54,491 bases of DNA, from contig CACYKE010000008.1 of the NCBI GenBank assembly GCA_902774925.1, forward strand, positions 1-54,491, written 5' to 3'. Positions within the stretch are counted from its first letter, which is position 1; each line of letters begins with the position of its first letter. Shown one piece after another: positions 38,751-47,764 of the stretch. A program made the translations under genes and the position numbers. Below the pieces are notes generated by a model. That model was given only the letters and a program-made list of their open reading frames with translations. It was not told the origin of the DNA and did no database searches. This DNA is from an uncultured Prevotellaceae bacterium (GTDB taxonomy: Bacteria; Bacteroidota; Bacteroidia; Bacteroidales; Bacteroidaceae).

Positions 38751-40913
38751 ATGAAACGAACATTACCTTATTTATTTATTCTAGTTGGTCTGTTGTTTGC
38801 CAGTAGTGAGGCTTTTGCCCAGGAATGGAAAGAACTTGTTGTGAATGGCGACTTCGAAGGCTCGGATTTCAGCAGCTTTGCCATTAGTGTTAAAGACGAA
38901 GGCTCGCAGAATCTTGATGCCAATGATATTGTCGTTGATGACGATGATGCTAGCAACCATTGTGCGAGGATTTCATTTACAGCATATCCTTGGCATACTG
39001 ATATTGTTATCAAATTGGTCGAGCCGCTCTCAGAAGGTGATATTATTCATTTTTCCATGCGTTCAAAAACAAGTTCAAGTAAAGATGCAAGAATTAATAT
39101 GGACGAATTGACCCAATTTGTGGTTAAAGGAGGCGGAGCATGGAATACATGTACCTACGAAGGAGCTGTCAAAGCAGAACAAAATGGCTGTCAAACCATT
39201 ACTTTGCGCTTCGACAGAACAAGTAGTAAGTCTTCTGTCTTCCATTTTGACGATATTAGTCTACAGGTAAAGGACGGCAATATCCCTATCGAGTTTACAG
39301 ATGCTAAGGTGAAGGAGATTTGCGTCAACAACTGGGATACCAATAAGGACGGTGAACTGAGTTTGTATGAGGCTGCCACAGTGACGGAATTGGGATATGC
39401 CTTTTCTTCCAATCTCGAGATTACCAGTTTCAACGAGTTTCAATACTTTACGGGATTGACGAGTCTTGCTGAAAATTCTTTCTATTACTGTATTAATTTA
39501 ACCTCCATCATTATTCCAAATAACGTTATTGAAATCAATCCGAATGTTTCTTGGATGGGCGCTTTTAAATGGTGTTATAATCTGATTTCGGTGACCATGG
39601 GTGACAAGGTGGAATCTATTGGCGACGAATCTTTCTATCAATGTAACTCACTGGCTTCTGTTAATATTCCCAAGAATTTGAAAAAGATTGGGCGTGAGGC
39701 TTTCGCTAACTGCGCAAGCATACCCACATTGACCATACCCAAAGGTGTAGTAACGATTGGTATGGATGCATTCAGCGGTTGTTCAAGCCTAACTTCTATT
39801 GTTGTTGAAGAAGGCAATGGATACTATGACTCGCGTGAGGATTGCAATGCGCTCATTGAAACAAGTTCTAACACGCTGTTAGTTGGTAGTTCGAACTCCT
39901 TTATTCCTAACACTGTGACCGCTATCGCAAAGGGAGCATTCTCTGGTCGCAGCGGTTTACCCTCGCTTATGATTCCCAAGAGTGTGATATCCATTGCCAG
40001 TGACGCATTCGGTGGTTGCAGTGGCCTGAACACCATCATAGTAGAAGAGGGGAATCCCACCTACGACTCCCGGAACAATTGCAATGCACTGATAGAGACG
40101 GCAACGAACATATTGCTGAAAGGATGCAACAATTCAACCATTCCAAGCAATGTAACTACAATCGGAGGGGGTGCATTCTCCGGTTGCACCGGCCTGACCT
40201 CTATTTTAATTCCAAACAGTGTAACGACAATCGGAGGGTACGCATTCTACCAATGCAACAGCCTAACTTCTATTACAATCCCAAGCAGTGTGACGACAAT
40301 CGGAGAGCGCGCGTTCCTTTATTGCGCTGGTCCCAACCTTCTCTCTATAAGAGTTGAAGAGGGAAATCCTACCTACGACTCCCGCAACAACTGTAATGCA
40401 CTGATAGATACAGCAACCGATTCTCTTATTTTAGGCTGTAAGAATGCGTTTATCCCCGATGGGGTGAGGACTATTGGTGGCTTGGCATTCTTTAAGTGCT
40501 CAGACATGACCTCTATTACAATCCCCAATAGTGTGGAACTCATTGAAGTATTTGCATTCCAATTATGCACAAATCTGCAAAATGTGTATTGCTATGCAGA
40601 ACAAGTGCCATACGCTTTAGGACAATATGGAAATTTGGTTTTCCAGGATGTCGATTTATCACAAATAACGCTTCATGTGCCTGCAGAATCTATAGAAGCT
40701 TATCGTGCGGTGGATCCGTGGATGTACTTCGGGAACATCGTAGCCCTGACAGACAACGACCCAAATCCGGCAGGCATTAGCAATATAAACCAGAATACAA
40801 CGGCAGTTCGACAGTATTATTCTCTTGACGGCAAGCGTACAATAACACCTCAGCGAGGTCTGAACATCGTCAATATGAGCGATGGAACTACGAAAAAAAT
40901 CATGGTGAAATAA
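38751..40913 (+). CDS. BspA-like leucine-rich-repeat secreted protein
   Basis: This is a 720-residue protein with signal peptide MKRTLPYLFILVGLLFASSEAFAQ. Residues 25-175 resemble a CBM4/9-like jelly roll (ELVVNGDFEGSDF at the start, FHFDDISLQVKDG at the end). An EF-hand-like loop DTNKDGELSLYEA lies near 197-209. From about 215 to 660 it is built of LRR_5 (BspA) repeats such as LTSITIPSSVTTIGERAFLY and FSGCTGLTSILIPNSVTTIG. Three longer insertions share EEGN-YDSR--CNALI-T. The C-terminus (YYSLDGKRTITPQRGLNIVN, then IMVK) is the short sorting-type tail. BspA proteins mediate adhesion to host proteins or glycans. It has its own promoter and is probably unrelated to EPS synthesis. Confidence 0.88.
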   Translation: MKRTLPYLFILVGLLFASSEAFAQEWKELVVNGDFEGSDFSSFAISVKDEGSQNLDANDIVVDDDDASNHCARISFTAYPWHTDIVIKLVEPLSEGDIIHFSMRSKTSSSKDARINMDELTQFVVKGGGAWNTCTYEGAVKAEQNGCQTITLRFDRTSSKSSVFHFDDISLQVKDGNIPIEFTDAKVKEICVNNWDTNKDGELSLYEAATVTELGYAFSSNLEITSFNEFQYFTGLTSLAENSFYYCINLTSIIIPNNVIEINPNVSWMGAFKWCYNLISVTMGDKVESIGDESFYQCNSLASVNIPKNLKKIGREAFANCASIPTLTIPKGVVTIGMDAFSGCSSLTSIVVEEGNGYYDSREDCNALIETSSNTLLVGSSNSFIPNTVTAIAKGAFSGRSGLPSLMIPKSVISIASDAFGGCSGLNTIIVEEGNPTYDSRNNCNALIETATNILLKGCNNSTIPSNVTTIGGGAFSGCTGLTSILIPNSVTTIGGYAFYQCNSLTSITIPSSVTTIGERAFLYCAGPNLLSIRVEEGNPTYDSRNNCNALIDTATDSLILGCKNAFIPDGVRTIGGLAFFKCSDMTSITIPNSVELIEVFAFQLCTNLQNVYCYAEQVPYALGQYGNLVFQDVDLSQITLHVPAESIEAYRAVDPWMYFGNIVALTDNDPNPAGISNINQNTTAVRQYYSLDGKRTITPQRGLNIVNMSDGTTKKIMVK

Positions 40914-40949
40914 TCAGTGAATTCTTTATAATCAGACGTTTCGCCTTGA

Positions 40950-40994
40950 TTACCAGCCCCAGTCAAAGGCCTCGTCACATTCGAAGTCGAACAT
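40950..40994 (-). pseudogene. Relic of a DUF6078 gene 3' end
   Basis: On the minus strand MFDFECDEAFDWGW-stop matches the end of the intact DUF6078 protein downstream (VFDDETVDWDW-stop). The DNA around the stop is also alike (TTACCAGCCCCAGTC against TTACCAATCCCAGTC on the plus strand). The rest of this copy is gone. Confidence 0.6.
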
Positions 40995-41027
40995 AGTTCA
41001 ATACAGGGATTAAAGAAGGATAATTCC

Positions 41028-41059
41028 TTTGGTTCTTTGCTCACTTATTTGTATTTTTG
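41028..41059 (+). promoter_or_regulatory. Plus-strand promoter pointing into a minus-strand gene
   Basis: TTTG (41028-41031), a 20-bp spacer and TATTTTTG (41052-41059) match the consensus, but no plus-strand gene follows. The sequence after it (ACTACGAAAAAAATCGTAACG) repeats the 3' end of the LRR gene. It is either a relic or drives an RNA antisense to the DUF6078 gene. Confidence 0.5.
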
Positions 41060-41116
41060 CAGCGGACTACGAAAAAAATCGTAACGAAAAAAAATCGTAA
41101 TATGTAGAAATAGATG

Positions 41117-41584
41117 TTACCAATCCCAGTCGACGGTCTCGTCGTCGAAGACGACGGGACCTTGCCAGCCATGATGACGGCAGGCGTCAACGACGTCTTC
41201 CTGCATTTCGGGAGAGATGAGACGGTCGCCACGACGAATCTCGAAATACTTTTTGCGTCCCCACATCAGGATGAGGAGTCCGCGGATGCGGTGTTCCATA
41301 TAGCCCGGCATCTCGTGATAGAGGCGGGTCATGCCGCGCTTCATCACGACACGCCGGTTTTTGCGGAACATCGCACAATGTTCACCGACCAGTGAGGGGT
41401 TGCGCGGATTGATGGCCTTCTGTACGATGGGCATCGGATCGGCATACCGTCCCACCAGCCAGTGCAGACATTGTTCGTGCAACGGGCACTGGTCCTGAAA
41501 ACATATAATATAGTGGCCAACCTTCTCTCGGAAGGCGTGCTCCTGCTGTTCAGGAGTCACATCGAAATTACTATTTTCCTTCAT
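41117..41584 (-). CDS. DUF6078-family protein
   Basis: This is a 155-residue cytoplasmic-type protein without signal or TM. It shows a paired Cys/His motif DQCPLHEQCLHWLVGRYAD near residues 31-49, a basic middle (MFRKNRRVVMKRGMTRLYHE), and an acidic C-terminus VFDDETVDWDW. The family is restricted to Bacteroidota; no function is established to my knowledge. It overlaps by 14 bp the stop of the truncated VirE-like fragment upstream, and a relic of a second copy lies 120 bp downstream. Confidence 0.7.
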   Translation of the reverse strand: MKENSNFDVTPEQQEHAFREKVGHYIICFQDQCPLHEQCLHWLVGRYADPMPIVQKAINPRNPSLVGEHCAMFRKNRRVVMKRGMTRLYHEMPGYMEHRIRGLLILMWGRKKYFEIRRGDRLISPEMQEDVVDACRHHGWQGPVVFDDETVDWDW

Positions 41585-42080
41585 ATTCTACTCGTAGTTT
41601 TACCCAATACGAATTACCGCCATTGGTATGTTTGTTTTGAAATTTGTATTCCGGACGATTCAGGTAACTGCCTATCTTCTGGAAACTCGACGCATCTTCC
41701 TTATAGCCTTTAAAATGAGCCTTCAGCAGGGCTGAGAGTTCTTTCAGGTCCACCCAACGGCCCGCTTCGTCCGCACGCGGTTTCTGGATGATACCCATCA
41801 GCATCTCCCCCAGACCATTCAGACGCTGGTACTGCAGGTTATGCTCCATCAGTGCCCGCTCCTCGCCCTTCGTCAGCCAGTAGCGCTCCCCATGACGGAT
41901 TTCGTACATCAATTGGGCATAGAGCTGGGCGTGCTCCACGGGAGTCTCGAAATCGATATCGCCATTGATACTAACACAGACGGAACGCCTTGAACCGCTG
42001 GGGGCCGTCAATGGTGTCTGTTCGTTGGTGGTGCCGATGAACGAGGCATAACGGCGGCTCGACGTGTATGCCTTGCCGGT
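41571..42080 (-). pseudogene. VirE/DUF3874-type protein, C-terminal fragment
   Basis: Recognisable sequence starts near KAYTSSRRYASFIGTTNEQT and continues with SGSRRSVCVSINGDIDFETP, RHGERYWLTKGEERALME and a winged C-terminal part ending KLRVEYEGK. That matches the end of the helicase/primase-like VirE-family proteins found on Bacteroidota mobile elements. The ATPase half that should precede it is missing, and upstream of about 42080 is AT-rich sequence unrelated to the family. The open frame extends to 42185, but I regard those codons as non-homologous. It is a remnant left by a deleted element within the EPS region. Confidence 0.7.
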
Positions 42081-42144
42081 TAATGGCACAAAATATTTAA
42101 TAAAAAACGTGTTGAGAAAATTTTTTATGCATAGCATACAATAA

Positions 42145-42166
42145 TTATAACAATTGTGAGTTATAA
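42145..42166. promoter_or_regulatory. 7-8-7 inverted repeat upstream of the wecA-like gene
   Basis: TTATAAC-AATTGTGA-GTTATAA is a perfect inverted repeat 25 bp before the ATG at 42192. No consensus -7 box lies between it and the start, so it may be an operator or simply AT-rich chance. Confidence 0.4.
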
Positions 42167-42191
42167 AAATATAAGATAACGGCAATTGCGT

Positions 42192-43274
42192 ATGATTATA
42201 TATATACTTGGTGCATTTTTGGTAAGTTTAATATGCGGGCTGGTGTTCACGCCTCTTATCCTTGATTTCTGCAAGCGGAAGAGACTGTACGACATTCCCA
42301 ACGAACGAAAGGTACACAAGAACGCCACTCCCAGACTGGGCGGAATTTCTTTTTTTCCATGCATGCTGACAGCATTTCTTATTGTGCTGATGTTTACACC
42401 TGTTGTCGAAGCCGACACCTTGCCTGTCAACATCTGGAGTGCCGTATTCCTAATGGGACTAGTGGTGATATACGGCGTCGGCATCGTAGACGACCTGGTA
42501 GGACTGAATGCGACCACCAAGTTTTTGGTACAGATTGCCACAGCCTGTCTGTTACCATTTGTTGGACTATATATCAACAACCTGTACGGTTTGTTTGGCA
42601 TCTACGAGATACCCTATTGGATTGGTATCCCGCTGACGGTGTTCATCATCGTGTTCATCGACAATGCCATCAATCTGATAGACGGCATCGACGGTTTGGC
42701 AGCAGGTCTCTCACTATTGGCACTGACCGGTTTTCTGGCCTATTTCATGTATTATGGCGTCTATGTCTACACCTACTCCATTATCATCGCAGGCATGATG
42801 GGTGCACTGACGGCCTTTGCCTATTTCAACATGTTTGGCAAGGCGGAACGGAACACGAAAATCTTCATGGGCGACTCGGGCAGCCTCTCGTTAGGTTTTA
42901 CGTTGGGTTTTCTGGCAACGAAATGCGCCGTTGACAACACCAACATCTGGCCTACTCGCCCGGAAGCCATCATTGTGCCTCTGACATTGCTGTTTGTGCC
43001 CACTGCCGACGTGGTGAGGGTCACCCTGTTCAGACTGCGCCACCACAAACCAATATTCGACGCAGACAAGAACCACATCCACCACAAACTGATGCGTACA
43101 GGACTCAACCAGCATCAGGCGCTGGCATGTATCTTCTTATTAGCGGTATGGTATATCGTCATGAACGGACAGCTCTACATGGTACTGCAACCGACATTCA
43201 TCGTGATGATTGACATTCTGTTCTACAGCATTGTCAACATCTGCATCAACAAGAAAATGAAAGCCACACTATGA
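42192..43274 (+). CDS. WecA/MraY-family undecaprenyl-phosphate HexNAc-1-phosphate transferase
   Basis: This is a 360-residue polytopic enzyme (about 10-11 TM). I chose ATG 42192 (MIIYILGAF); an in-frame TTG two codons earlier is unlikely. The motifs are in order: RKVHKNATPRLGGISFF, YGVGIVDDLVGLNATTKF (Mg-binding DD), INLIDGIDGLAAGLSLLA, KIFMGDSGSLSLGF, and NHIHHKLMRTGLN, the HIHH loop of the WecA branch. It starts repeat-unit synthesis by moving HexNAc-1-phosphate to undecaprenyl phosphate. It overlaps a second initiating enzyme of a different fold by 4 bp. Confidence 0.92.
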   Translation: MIIYILGAFLVSLICGLVFTPLILDFCKRKRLYDIPNERKVHKNATPRLGGISFFPCMLTAFLIVLMFTPVVEADTLPVNIWSAVFLMGLVVIYGVGIVDDLVGLNATTKFLVQIATACLLPFVGLYINNLYGLFGIYEIPYWIGIPLTVFIIVFIDNAINLIDGIDGLAAGLSLLALTGFLAYFMYYGVYVYTYSIIIAGMMGALTAFAYFNMFGKAERNTKIFMGDSGSLSLGFTLGFLATKCAVDNTNIWPTRPEAIIVPLTLLFVPTADVVRVTLFRLRHHKPIFDADKNHIHHKLMRTGLNQHQALACIFLLAVWYIVMNGQLYMVLQPTFIVMIDILFYSIVNICINKKMKATL

Positions 43275-43840
43275 AACGCCTCATCGACCTCATCATAGCC
43301 GCCCTGTGCTTGGTAGCATTCTCACCACTGATACTGGTGTGCTGGCTGAGCATCAAGATTGGTGGCGGGCCCGCCATCTACAAGCAAGAGCGCATCGGAC
43401 GAGAAGGCAAGCCGTTCTATATCTATAAATTCCGTAGTATGGTGGTGGATGCCGAGAAAGAGGGAGAAGAACTGCTACAACGGGAGAATGACCCGCGACT
43501 AACCCGTATCGGGCGTTTCATGCGTGCCCACCATCTGGATGAACTGCCACAGTTGTGGAACGTATTCGTAGGTGACATGGCCTTTGTAGGGCCACGTCCA
43601 GAGCGTAAATACTATATCGATCAGATTATGGCCCGCGACCCGCGTTACGAGCAACTCTACGCGCTGCGTCCCGGTGTCACGAGTTATGCGACGCTAAAGA
43701 ACGGCTATACCGACACCATCGACAAGATGCTCATCCGTCTGGACATGGACCTATATTATCTGAAACACCAATCGATATGGATGGACACCAAGATTCTGTG
43801 GACGACATTCGCGAGAATCGTATTAGGTAAAATATTCTAG
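43271..43840 (+). CDS. Monotopic phosphoglycosyltransferase (PglC/bacterial sugar transferase)
   Basis: This is a 189-residue small-PGT enzyme. It has an N-terminal re-entrant hydrophobic helix ([20 protein letters not shown]), the [10 protein letters not shown] segment with the conserved FRSM, then [25 protein letters not shown], containing the catalytic Asp-Glu pair and the GPRPE motif. It transfers a sugar phosphate to undecaprenyl phosphate. It lacks the long N-terminal domain of WbaP/WcaJ forms. With the WecA-like enzyme just upstream, the operon holds two alternative initiators. Confidence 0.92.
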   Translation: MKRLIDLIIAALCLVAFSPLILVCWLSIKIGGGPAIYKQERIGREGKPFYIYKFRSMVVDAEKEGEELLQRENDPRLTRIGRFMRAHHLDELPQLWNVFVGDMAFVGPRPERKYYIDQIMARDPRYEQLYALRPGVTSYATLKNGYTDTIDKMLIRLDMDLYYLKHQSIWMDTKILWTTFARIVLGKIF

Positions 43841-43844
43841 AATC

Positions 43845-45341
43845 ATGAGAACGCTACTTATTATTATCAACTTCCTATTAACATCGATTCCAATAATGGC
43901 CCAGGATGAGCCGGCGACAAAAGTCGACTACAACCTGACGGTGGAGACCGCAGTGGGTTCAGGCGACTTTACGGCCTTCCAACTGACGACCAACCGCTAT
44001 CATGTGTTAGCGACACGTCCCAACACAGCCTATTTGCGTGGGGCTGTCAATGCGGAACATCAGCTGGCTGAGGACTGGACACTGTCTGGTGCCGTCGATC
44101 TCATCGGTTCCGTACATGCCGACCACAAGGTCTATCTGCAACAATGCTACGCCAATCTTAGCTGGAAGGACTTCTTCTTCGAAGTCGGTGCCCGCGAACT
44201 GAAACCCATTTTGCGCAACGAGTTGCTGTCGAGCGGTACATTTGGCAAGGGTTGCAATGCCAAGCCCATACCGCAGATTCACGCGGGTACAAAAGACTTC
44301 TGGACGATACCATACACCAAGTGTTGGTTACAGGCCAGCTTCGATTTCGGATACGGTAAATTGTTGGACAGCGACTATCGCAAGGACGTTTTCCTCCAGC
44401 ATCCCGGTGTAAACACCAAATATTCCACTGGAGCCTATTACCACCAGAAGCACCTCTACTTCCGCACAAACCCCGAGAAAATGTTCTTCGTTACGGCTGG
44501 CATAGAGCATGTTGCCCTGTTTGGAGGTACAAGCTACAACATTGAGACGGGCGAGATGGTGGTGAAAGAGAAACCAGCCAACCTGAAGGCATTCTGGAAA
44601 GTGATACTGCCACTGGGCGACAGCAACTATTATGAGAACGACGCTTTGGAGGACTGGGTGTACGGCAACCACCTCGGTTCGATGACTGTACAGTTAAGCT
44701 GGAACATCGACAAAGAGCATCTGTTGCAGGCCTATCTCGATAATATTTTCGAAGACGGTTCCGGCATCCGCAAGAGCAATGGCTGGGACGGTCTGTGGGG
44801 CTTGGAATATCGCAACAAGATCGAAGGGCGCCAGTATGTCCGCGGCGCTGTGGTGGAATACTTCCAAAGCACCAACCAGTCGGGGCCGCTACACTATGAC
44901 AACGGCGATTATCCTGAGCCCATCCGCAGTCAGATAACAGACCTCGTGACGGGCAATGACAACTATTACAACCACATGTTCTATGGTGCCTACGACCATT
45001 ACGGCATGGCTCTGGGTAATGCGTTGCTCGTATCGCCGATATACAACAAAGACGGCTTTAACGAATTCCGCGACAACCGCGTAAAAGCGTGGCACGTGGG
45101 CGTGAACGGCGAGATTACCGACCGGCTGTCGTACCTCGTCAAGGGTTCCTACCGCGAAGGCTGGGGCACCTATCATCGCCCGCTCGACGAAAAGCACCAT
45201 TCTTTCGATGCAATGTTCCAAGGCATCTACACGCTGGGCGCCTGGCAGTTCTCTGCCGCATACGCCTTCGACAAGGGTAACATCTACGGCAACTGCAACA
45301 CGTTTAACTTCAAGATCGGTTATCATGGCAAAATTCTATAA
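43845..45341 (+). CDS. Wzi-family capsule assembly outer-membrane protein
   Basis: This is a 498-residue protein with signal peptide MRTLLIIINFLLTSIPIMAQ and an all-beta barrel. Family-like phrases are seen in the N-terminal strands (DYNLTVETAVGSGDFTAFQL, then RGAVNAEHQLAEDWTLSGAV), GARELKPIL and FGKGCNAKPIPQI near residues 110-140, and a last strand NTFNFKIGYHGKIL. Wzi is an 18-strand barrel lectin that binds capsule at the cell surface. This call is by pattern and context (directly after two initiating transferases). A lipoprotein gene overlaps its end by 17 bp. Confidence 0.8.
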   Translation: MRTLLIIINFLLTSIPIMAQDEPATKVDYNLTVETAVGSGDFTAFQLTTNRYHVLATRPNTAYLRGAVNAEHQLAEDWTLSGAVDLIGSVHADHKVYLQQCYANLSWKDFFFEVGARELKPILRNELLSSGTFGKGCNAKPIPQIHAGTKDFWTIPYTKCWLQASFDFGYGKLLDSDYRKDVFLQHPGVNTKYSTGAYYHQKHLYFRTNPEKMFFVTAGIEHVALFGGTSYNIETGEMVVKEKPANLKAFWKVILPLGDSNYYENDALEDWVYGNHLGSMTVQLSWNIDKEHLLQAYLDNIFEDGSGIRKSNGWDGLWGLEYRNKIEGRQYVRGAVVEYFQSTNQSGPLHYDNGDYPEPIRSQITDLVTGNDNYYNHMFYGAYDHYGMALGNALLVSPIYNKDGFNEFRDNRVKAWHVGVNGEITDRLSYLVKGSYREGWGTYHRPLDEKHHSFDAMFQGIYTLGAWQFSAAYAFDKGNIYGNCNTFNFKIGYHGKIL

Positions 45342-45693
45342 GCTGTTAGCTATTAGCTGTTGGCTATTGGCCGCTTCCTGTCAGGAAGGCAGAGAGGCCG
45401 GCGACCTCTGGGGACAATGGCGCACGGACGGACAACGTTACCTTAGTTTCTCTGGTAGTGTTGCCTGGTTTAAGGCCAATGGTGCCGAGATTTTCGGCAA
45501 TTTCCAACATCAAGGCGACAGCCTGTTCATCCAGTGTTCGTCCATCGAGGGTTCACCCATCGACACCCTCACCGTAGAACGCGACTTCGACATGCGTCCT
45601 TTCACCAATATCCGCCTGAAGATAGAAAAGCTCAACGACGACGACCTCGTACTCAGCAAGGACGGCCGCACGTGGAGTTTCTATAAATACTAA
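45325..45693 (+). CDS. Small lipocalin-like lipoprotein
   Basis: This 122-residue lipoprotein starts within the end of the Wzi gene (ATG 45325, 17-bp overlap). The signal MAKFYKLLAISCWLLAASCQ puts the lipidated Cys at residue 19. The mature part begins DLWGQWRTDGQRYLSFSGSV and has five or six further short strands ending RTWSFYKY, fitting a small lipocalin-like barrel. The 5' region contains the micro-repeat TTAGCTATTAGCTGTTGGCT. The overlap suggests coupled translation with Wzi and a role in surface glycan assembly, which is inference. Confidence 0.75.
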   Translation: MAKFYKLLAISCWLLAASCQEGREAGDLWGQWRTDGQRYLSFSGSVAWFKANGAEIFGNFQHQGDSLFIQCSSIEGSPIDTLTVERDFDMRPFTNIRLKIEKLNDDDLVLSKDGRTWSFYKY

Positions 45694-45722
45694 ATCTTTC
45701 CTAAACCAATCTACACAAGACT

Positions 45723-47744
45723 ATGAATCATCATCTTTTACGCAACATGGTGCTGACGGCCATAAGTACAATATGTCTGATGATGCAGGCAGCACAATAT
45801 GAAGTGAGTTCCCCGAATGGCAAGTTGACGGTCACCGTCAATACCGACGCGGCGATCACTTGGTCGGTCAGCTATAACGGCACGGTGGTATTGTTGCCTT
45901 CAACTATTGACATCCGGATACAGCAGGGTGACAAGGTGTTGGGAATCGGCAAGATAGGAAAGGTGGCCAAGCGTCAGATTACCAACAGCTTCGCCACACC
46001 CTTTTATAAAAAGGAGAAGGTCGACGACAACTATGGCCAACTGCTGATGTACAGCAACCAGAAAGTGCAGATTGAGGTGCGTGCCTACGACGACGGTGCC
46101 GCCTACCGCCTTATCAGTTCTAATGCAAAGCCTCTGGTGGTAAACAGCGAGACGGTAGAGTATCGTTTTGCTGATGACTATCAGGCTTTTGTGCCTTACG
46201 TCAACGACAATCGTGGTGGCGAGCGCTACTGTTACAGCTTCGAGTCGTATTACGACGAGCAGCCATTGTCGCAGATGTTTCCCGACTCGCTGACCATCAC
46301 CCCTTTAGCAGTTTGTCTGCCTGGTGGTATGAAAGCCATCGTGATGGATGCTGGAGTAGAGAACTATCCGGGCATGTTTCTCAAGAAAGGTGAGGGAAAT
46401 GTGCTGAAGGGCGAGTTTGCACCCTATCCGTTAGAACAGGAGATTGGTGGTTTCGATCGTCTGAACCTCGTTCCTACTAGGCGTGCGGACTATATCGCCC
46501 GTCTGGACGGCAAGCAGTCGCTGCCCTGGCGCGCCATCGTCATCACTGAGCGGGATGCTGACATCCTGAACTGCGATATGGCACAGCGGCTGGCTCCCGA
46601 GTGCCGCATCAGCGACACCTCGTGGATTCGTCCCGGCAAGGTGGCATGGGACTGGTGGAACAACACCAACATCACAGGTGTCAGCTTCCTGTCGGGCATG
46701 AATACCGATACCTATTTATATTATATAGACTTTGCTGCCCGTAACCAGATAGAATACATCATCATCGACGAGGGCTGGAGTGGCAAGGAATCGCTGACGG
46801 ACCATCTCAGCCCCGATATTGACCTCGAACGACTGATAGCCCATGGTCAGCAAAAAGGTGTGGGCATCATCCTGTGGAGCAGTTGGCGCAATCTGATAGG
46901 CAACAATCCTACTAGTGGCGCTGCCGTTACGGATGCCGTCATGAAACACTATGCCGCAATGGGTATCAAGGGATTCAAGGTTGACTTCTTCGACCGCGAC
47001 GACCAACAGGTCATCGCCTCAGCCTACGAGATAGCTGCCTGTGCCGCCAAGCATCATCTCTATCTCGACTATCACGGTCTGAAGCCTTTCGGCATCCAGC
47101 GTGCCTATCCCAACATCTTTAACTTCGAAGGCGTGAAAGGTCTGGAGAATTCCAAGTGGGAACCCCGTGCCGGTGACGGACCGTTGCACAATCAACCCCG
47201 CTACGACGTCACAGCGCCCTATCTGCGCATGCTCGCTGGTCCCATGGACTATACGCCTGGTGCTATGACTAATGCCATGAAAGACTGTTTCTTCGGAAAT
47301 AACGACCATCCCATGAGTCAGGGCACCCGTGTCCACCAGATGGCTATGTACACCACTTTCGAGGCTCCACTGCAGATGCTGGCCGACAGTCCTACGCAAT
47401 ACATGCGGAATCAGGAGTGTACCGATTTCATCGCACAAGTGCCCACCACCTTCGACGAGACCATTGCCCTCGACGGCAAACTGGGCGAATATACCGTCAT
47501 AGCCCGTCGTAAAGGCACTACGTGGTATCTGGCTGTTCTCACCGACTGGACACCGCGCGACCTGACCCTCAACCTCAGCTTCCTGCCCGCAGGCCAGTAT
47601 CAAGCCGACATCTTCACCGATGGTGTCAATGCCCTAAAGGATGCTACCGACTATCAGCACCTCCGCCAGATCGTCACCGCCACGGACCGTCTGAACATCC
47701 ATCTCAGCAGTGGTGGAGGCTGGACGGCTATATTGAAAAAATAG
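45723..47744 (+). CDS. Glycoside hydrolase family 97 (retaining type)
   Basis: This is a 673-residue secreted enzyme (signal in the first 24 residues, ending MMQAAQ). The N-terminal super-beta-sandwich (about 25-285) opens YEVSSPNGKLTVTVN. The TIM barrel begins near KVAWDWWNNTNITG and is followed by a small C-terminal beta domain. GFKVDFFDRDDQQV carries D421 at the position used as nucleophile in retaining alpha-galactosidase-type GH97 enzymes; inverting SusB-type members use Glu residues elsewhere. Calcium-ligand Glu residues are seen in NFEGVKGLENSKWE. It probably acts on alpha-galactosides or similar in the periplasm. It follows the EPS lipoprotein by 29 bp and may share its transcript. 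Confidence 0.9.
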   Translation: MNHHLLRNMVLTAISTICLMMQAAQYEVSSPNGKLTVTVNTDAAITWSVSYNGTVVLLPSTIDIRIQQGDKVLGIGKIGKVAKRQITNSFATPFYKKEKVDDNYGQLLMYSNQKVQIEVRAYDDGAAYRLISSNAKPLVVNSETVEYRFADDYQAFVPYVNDNRGGERYCYSFESYYDEQPLSQMFPDSLTITPLAVCLPGGMKAIVMDAGVENYPGMFLKKGEGNVLKGEFAPYPLEQEIGGFDRLNLVPTRRADYIARLDGKQSLPWRAIVITERDADILNCDMAQRLAPECRISDTSWIRPGKVAWDWWNNTNITGVSFLSGMNTDTYLYYIDFAARNQIEYIIIDEGWSGKESLTDHLSPDIDLERLIAHGQQKGVGIILWSSWRNLIGNNPTSGAAVTDAVMKHYAAMGIKGFKVDFFDRDDQQVIASAYEIAACAAKHHLYLDYHGLKPFGIQRAYPNIFNFEGVKGLENSKWEPRAGDGPLHNQPRYDVTAPYLRMLAGPMDYTPGAMTNAMKDCFFGNNDHPMSQGTRVHQMAMYTTFEAPLQMLADSPTQYMRNQECTDFIAQVPTTFDETIALDGKLGEYTVIARRKGTTWYLAVLTDWTPRDLTLNLSFLPAGQYQADIFTDGVNALKDATDYQHLRQIVTATDRLNIHLSSGGGWTAILKK

Positions 47745-47764
47745 ACACTGAGAAGGAGATAATC

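Noticed and set aside
42152-42160. lac-operator-like AATTGTGAG
   Set aside because: Nine bases of resemblance with no LacI homologue in sight; only the flanking inverted repeat was kept.
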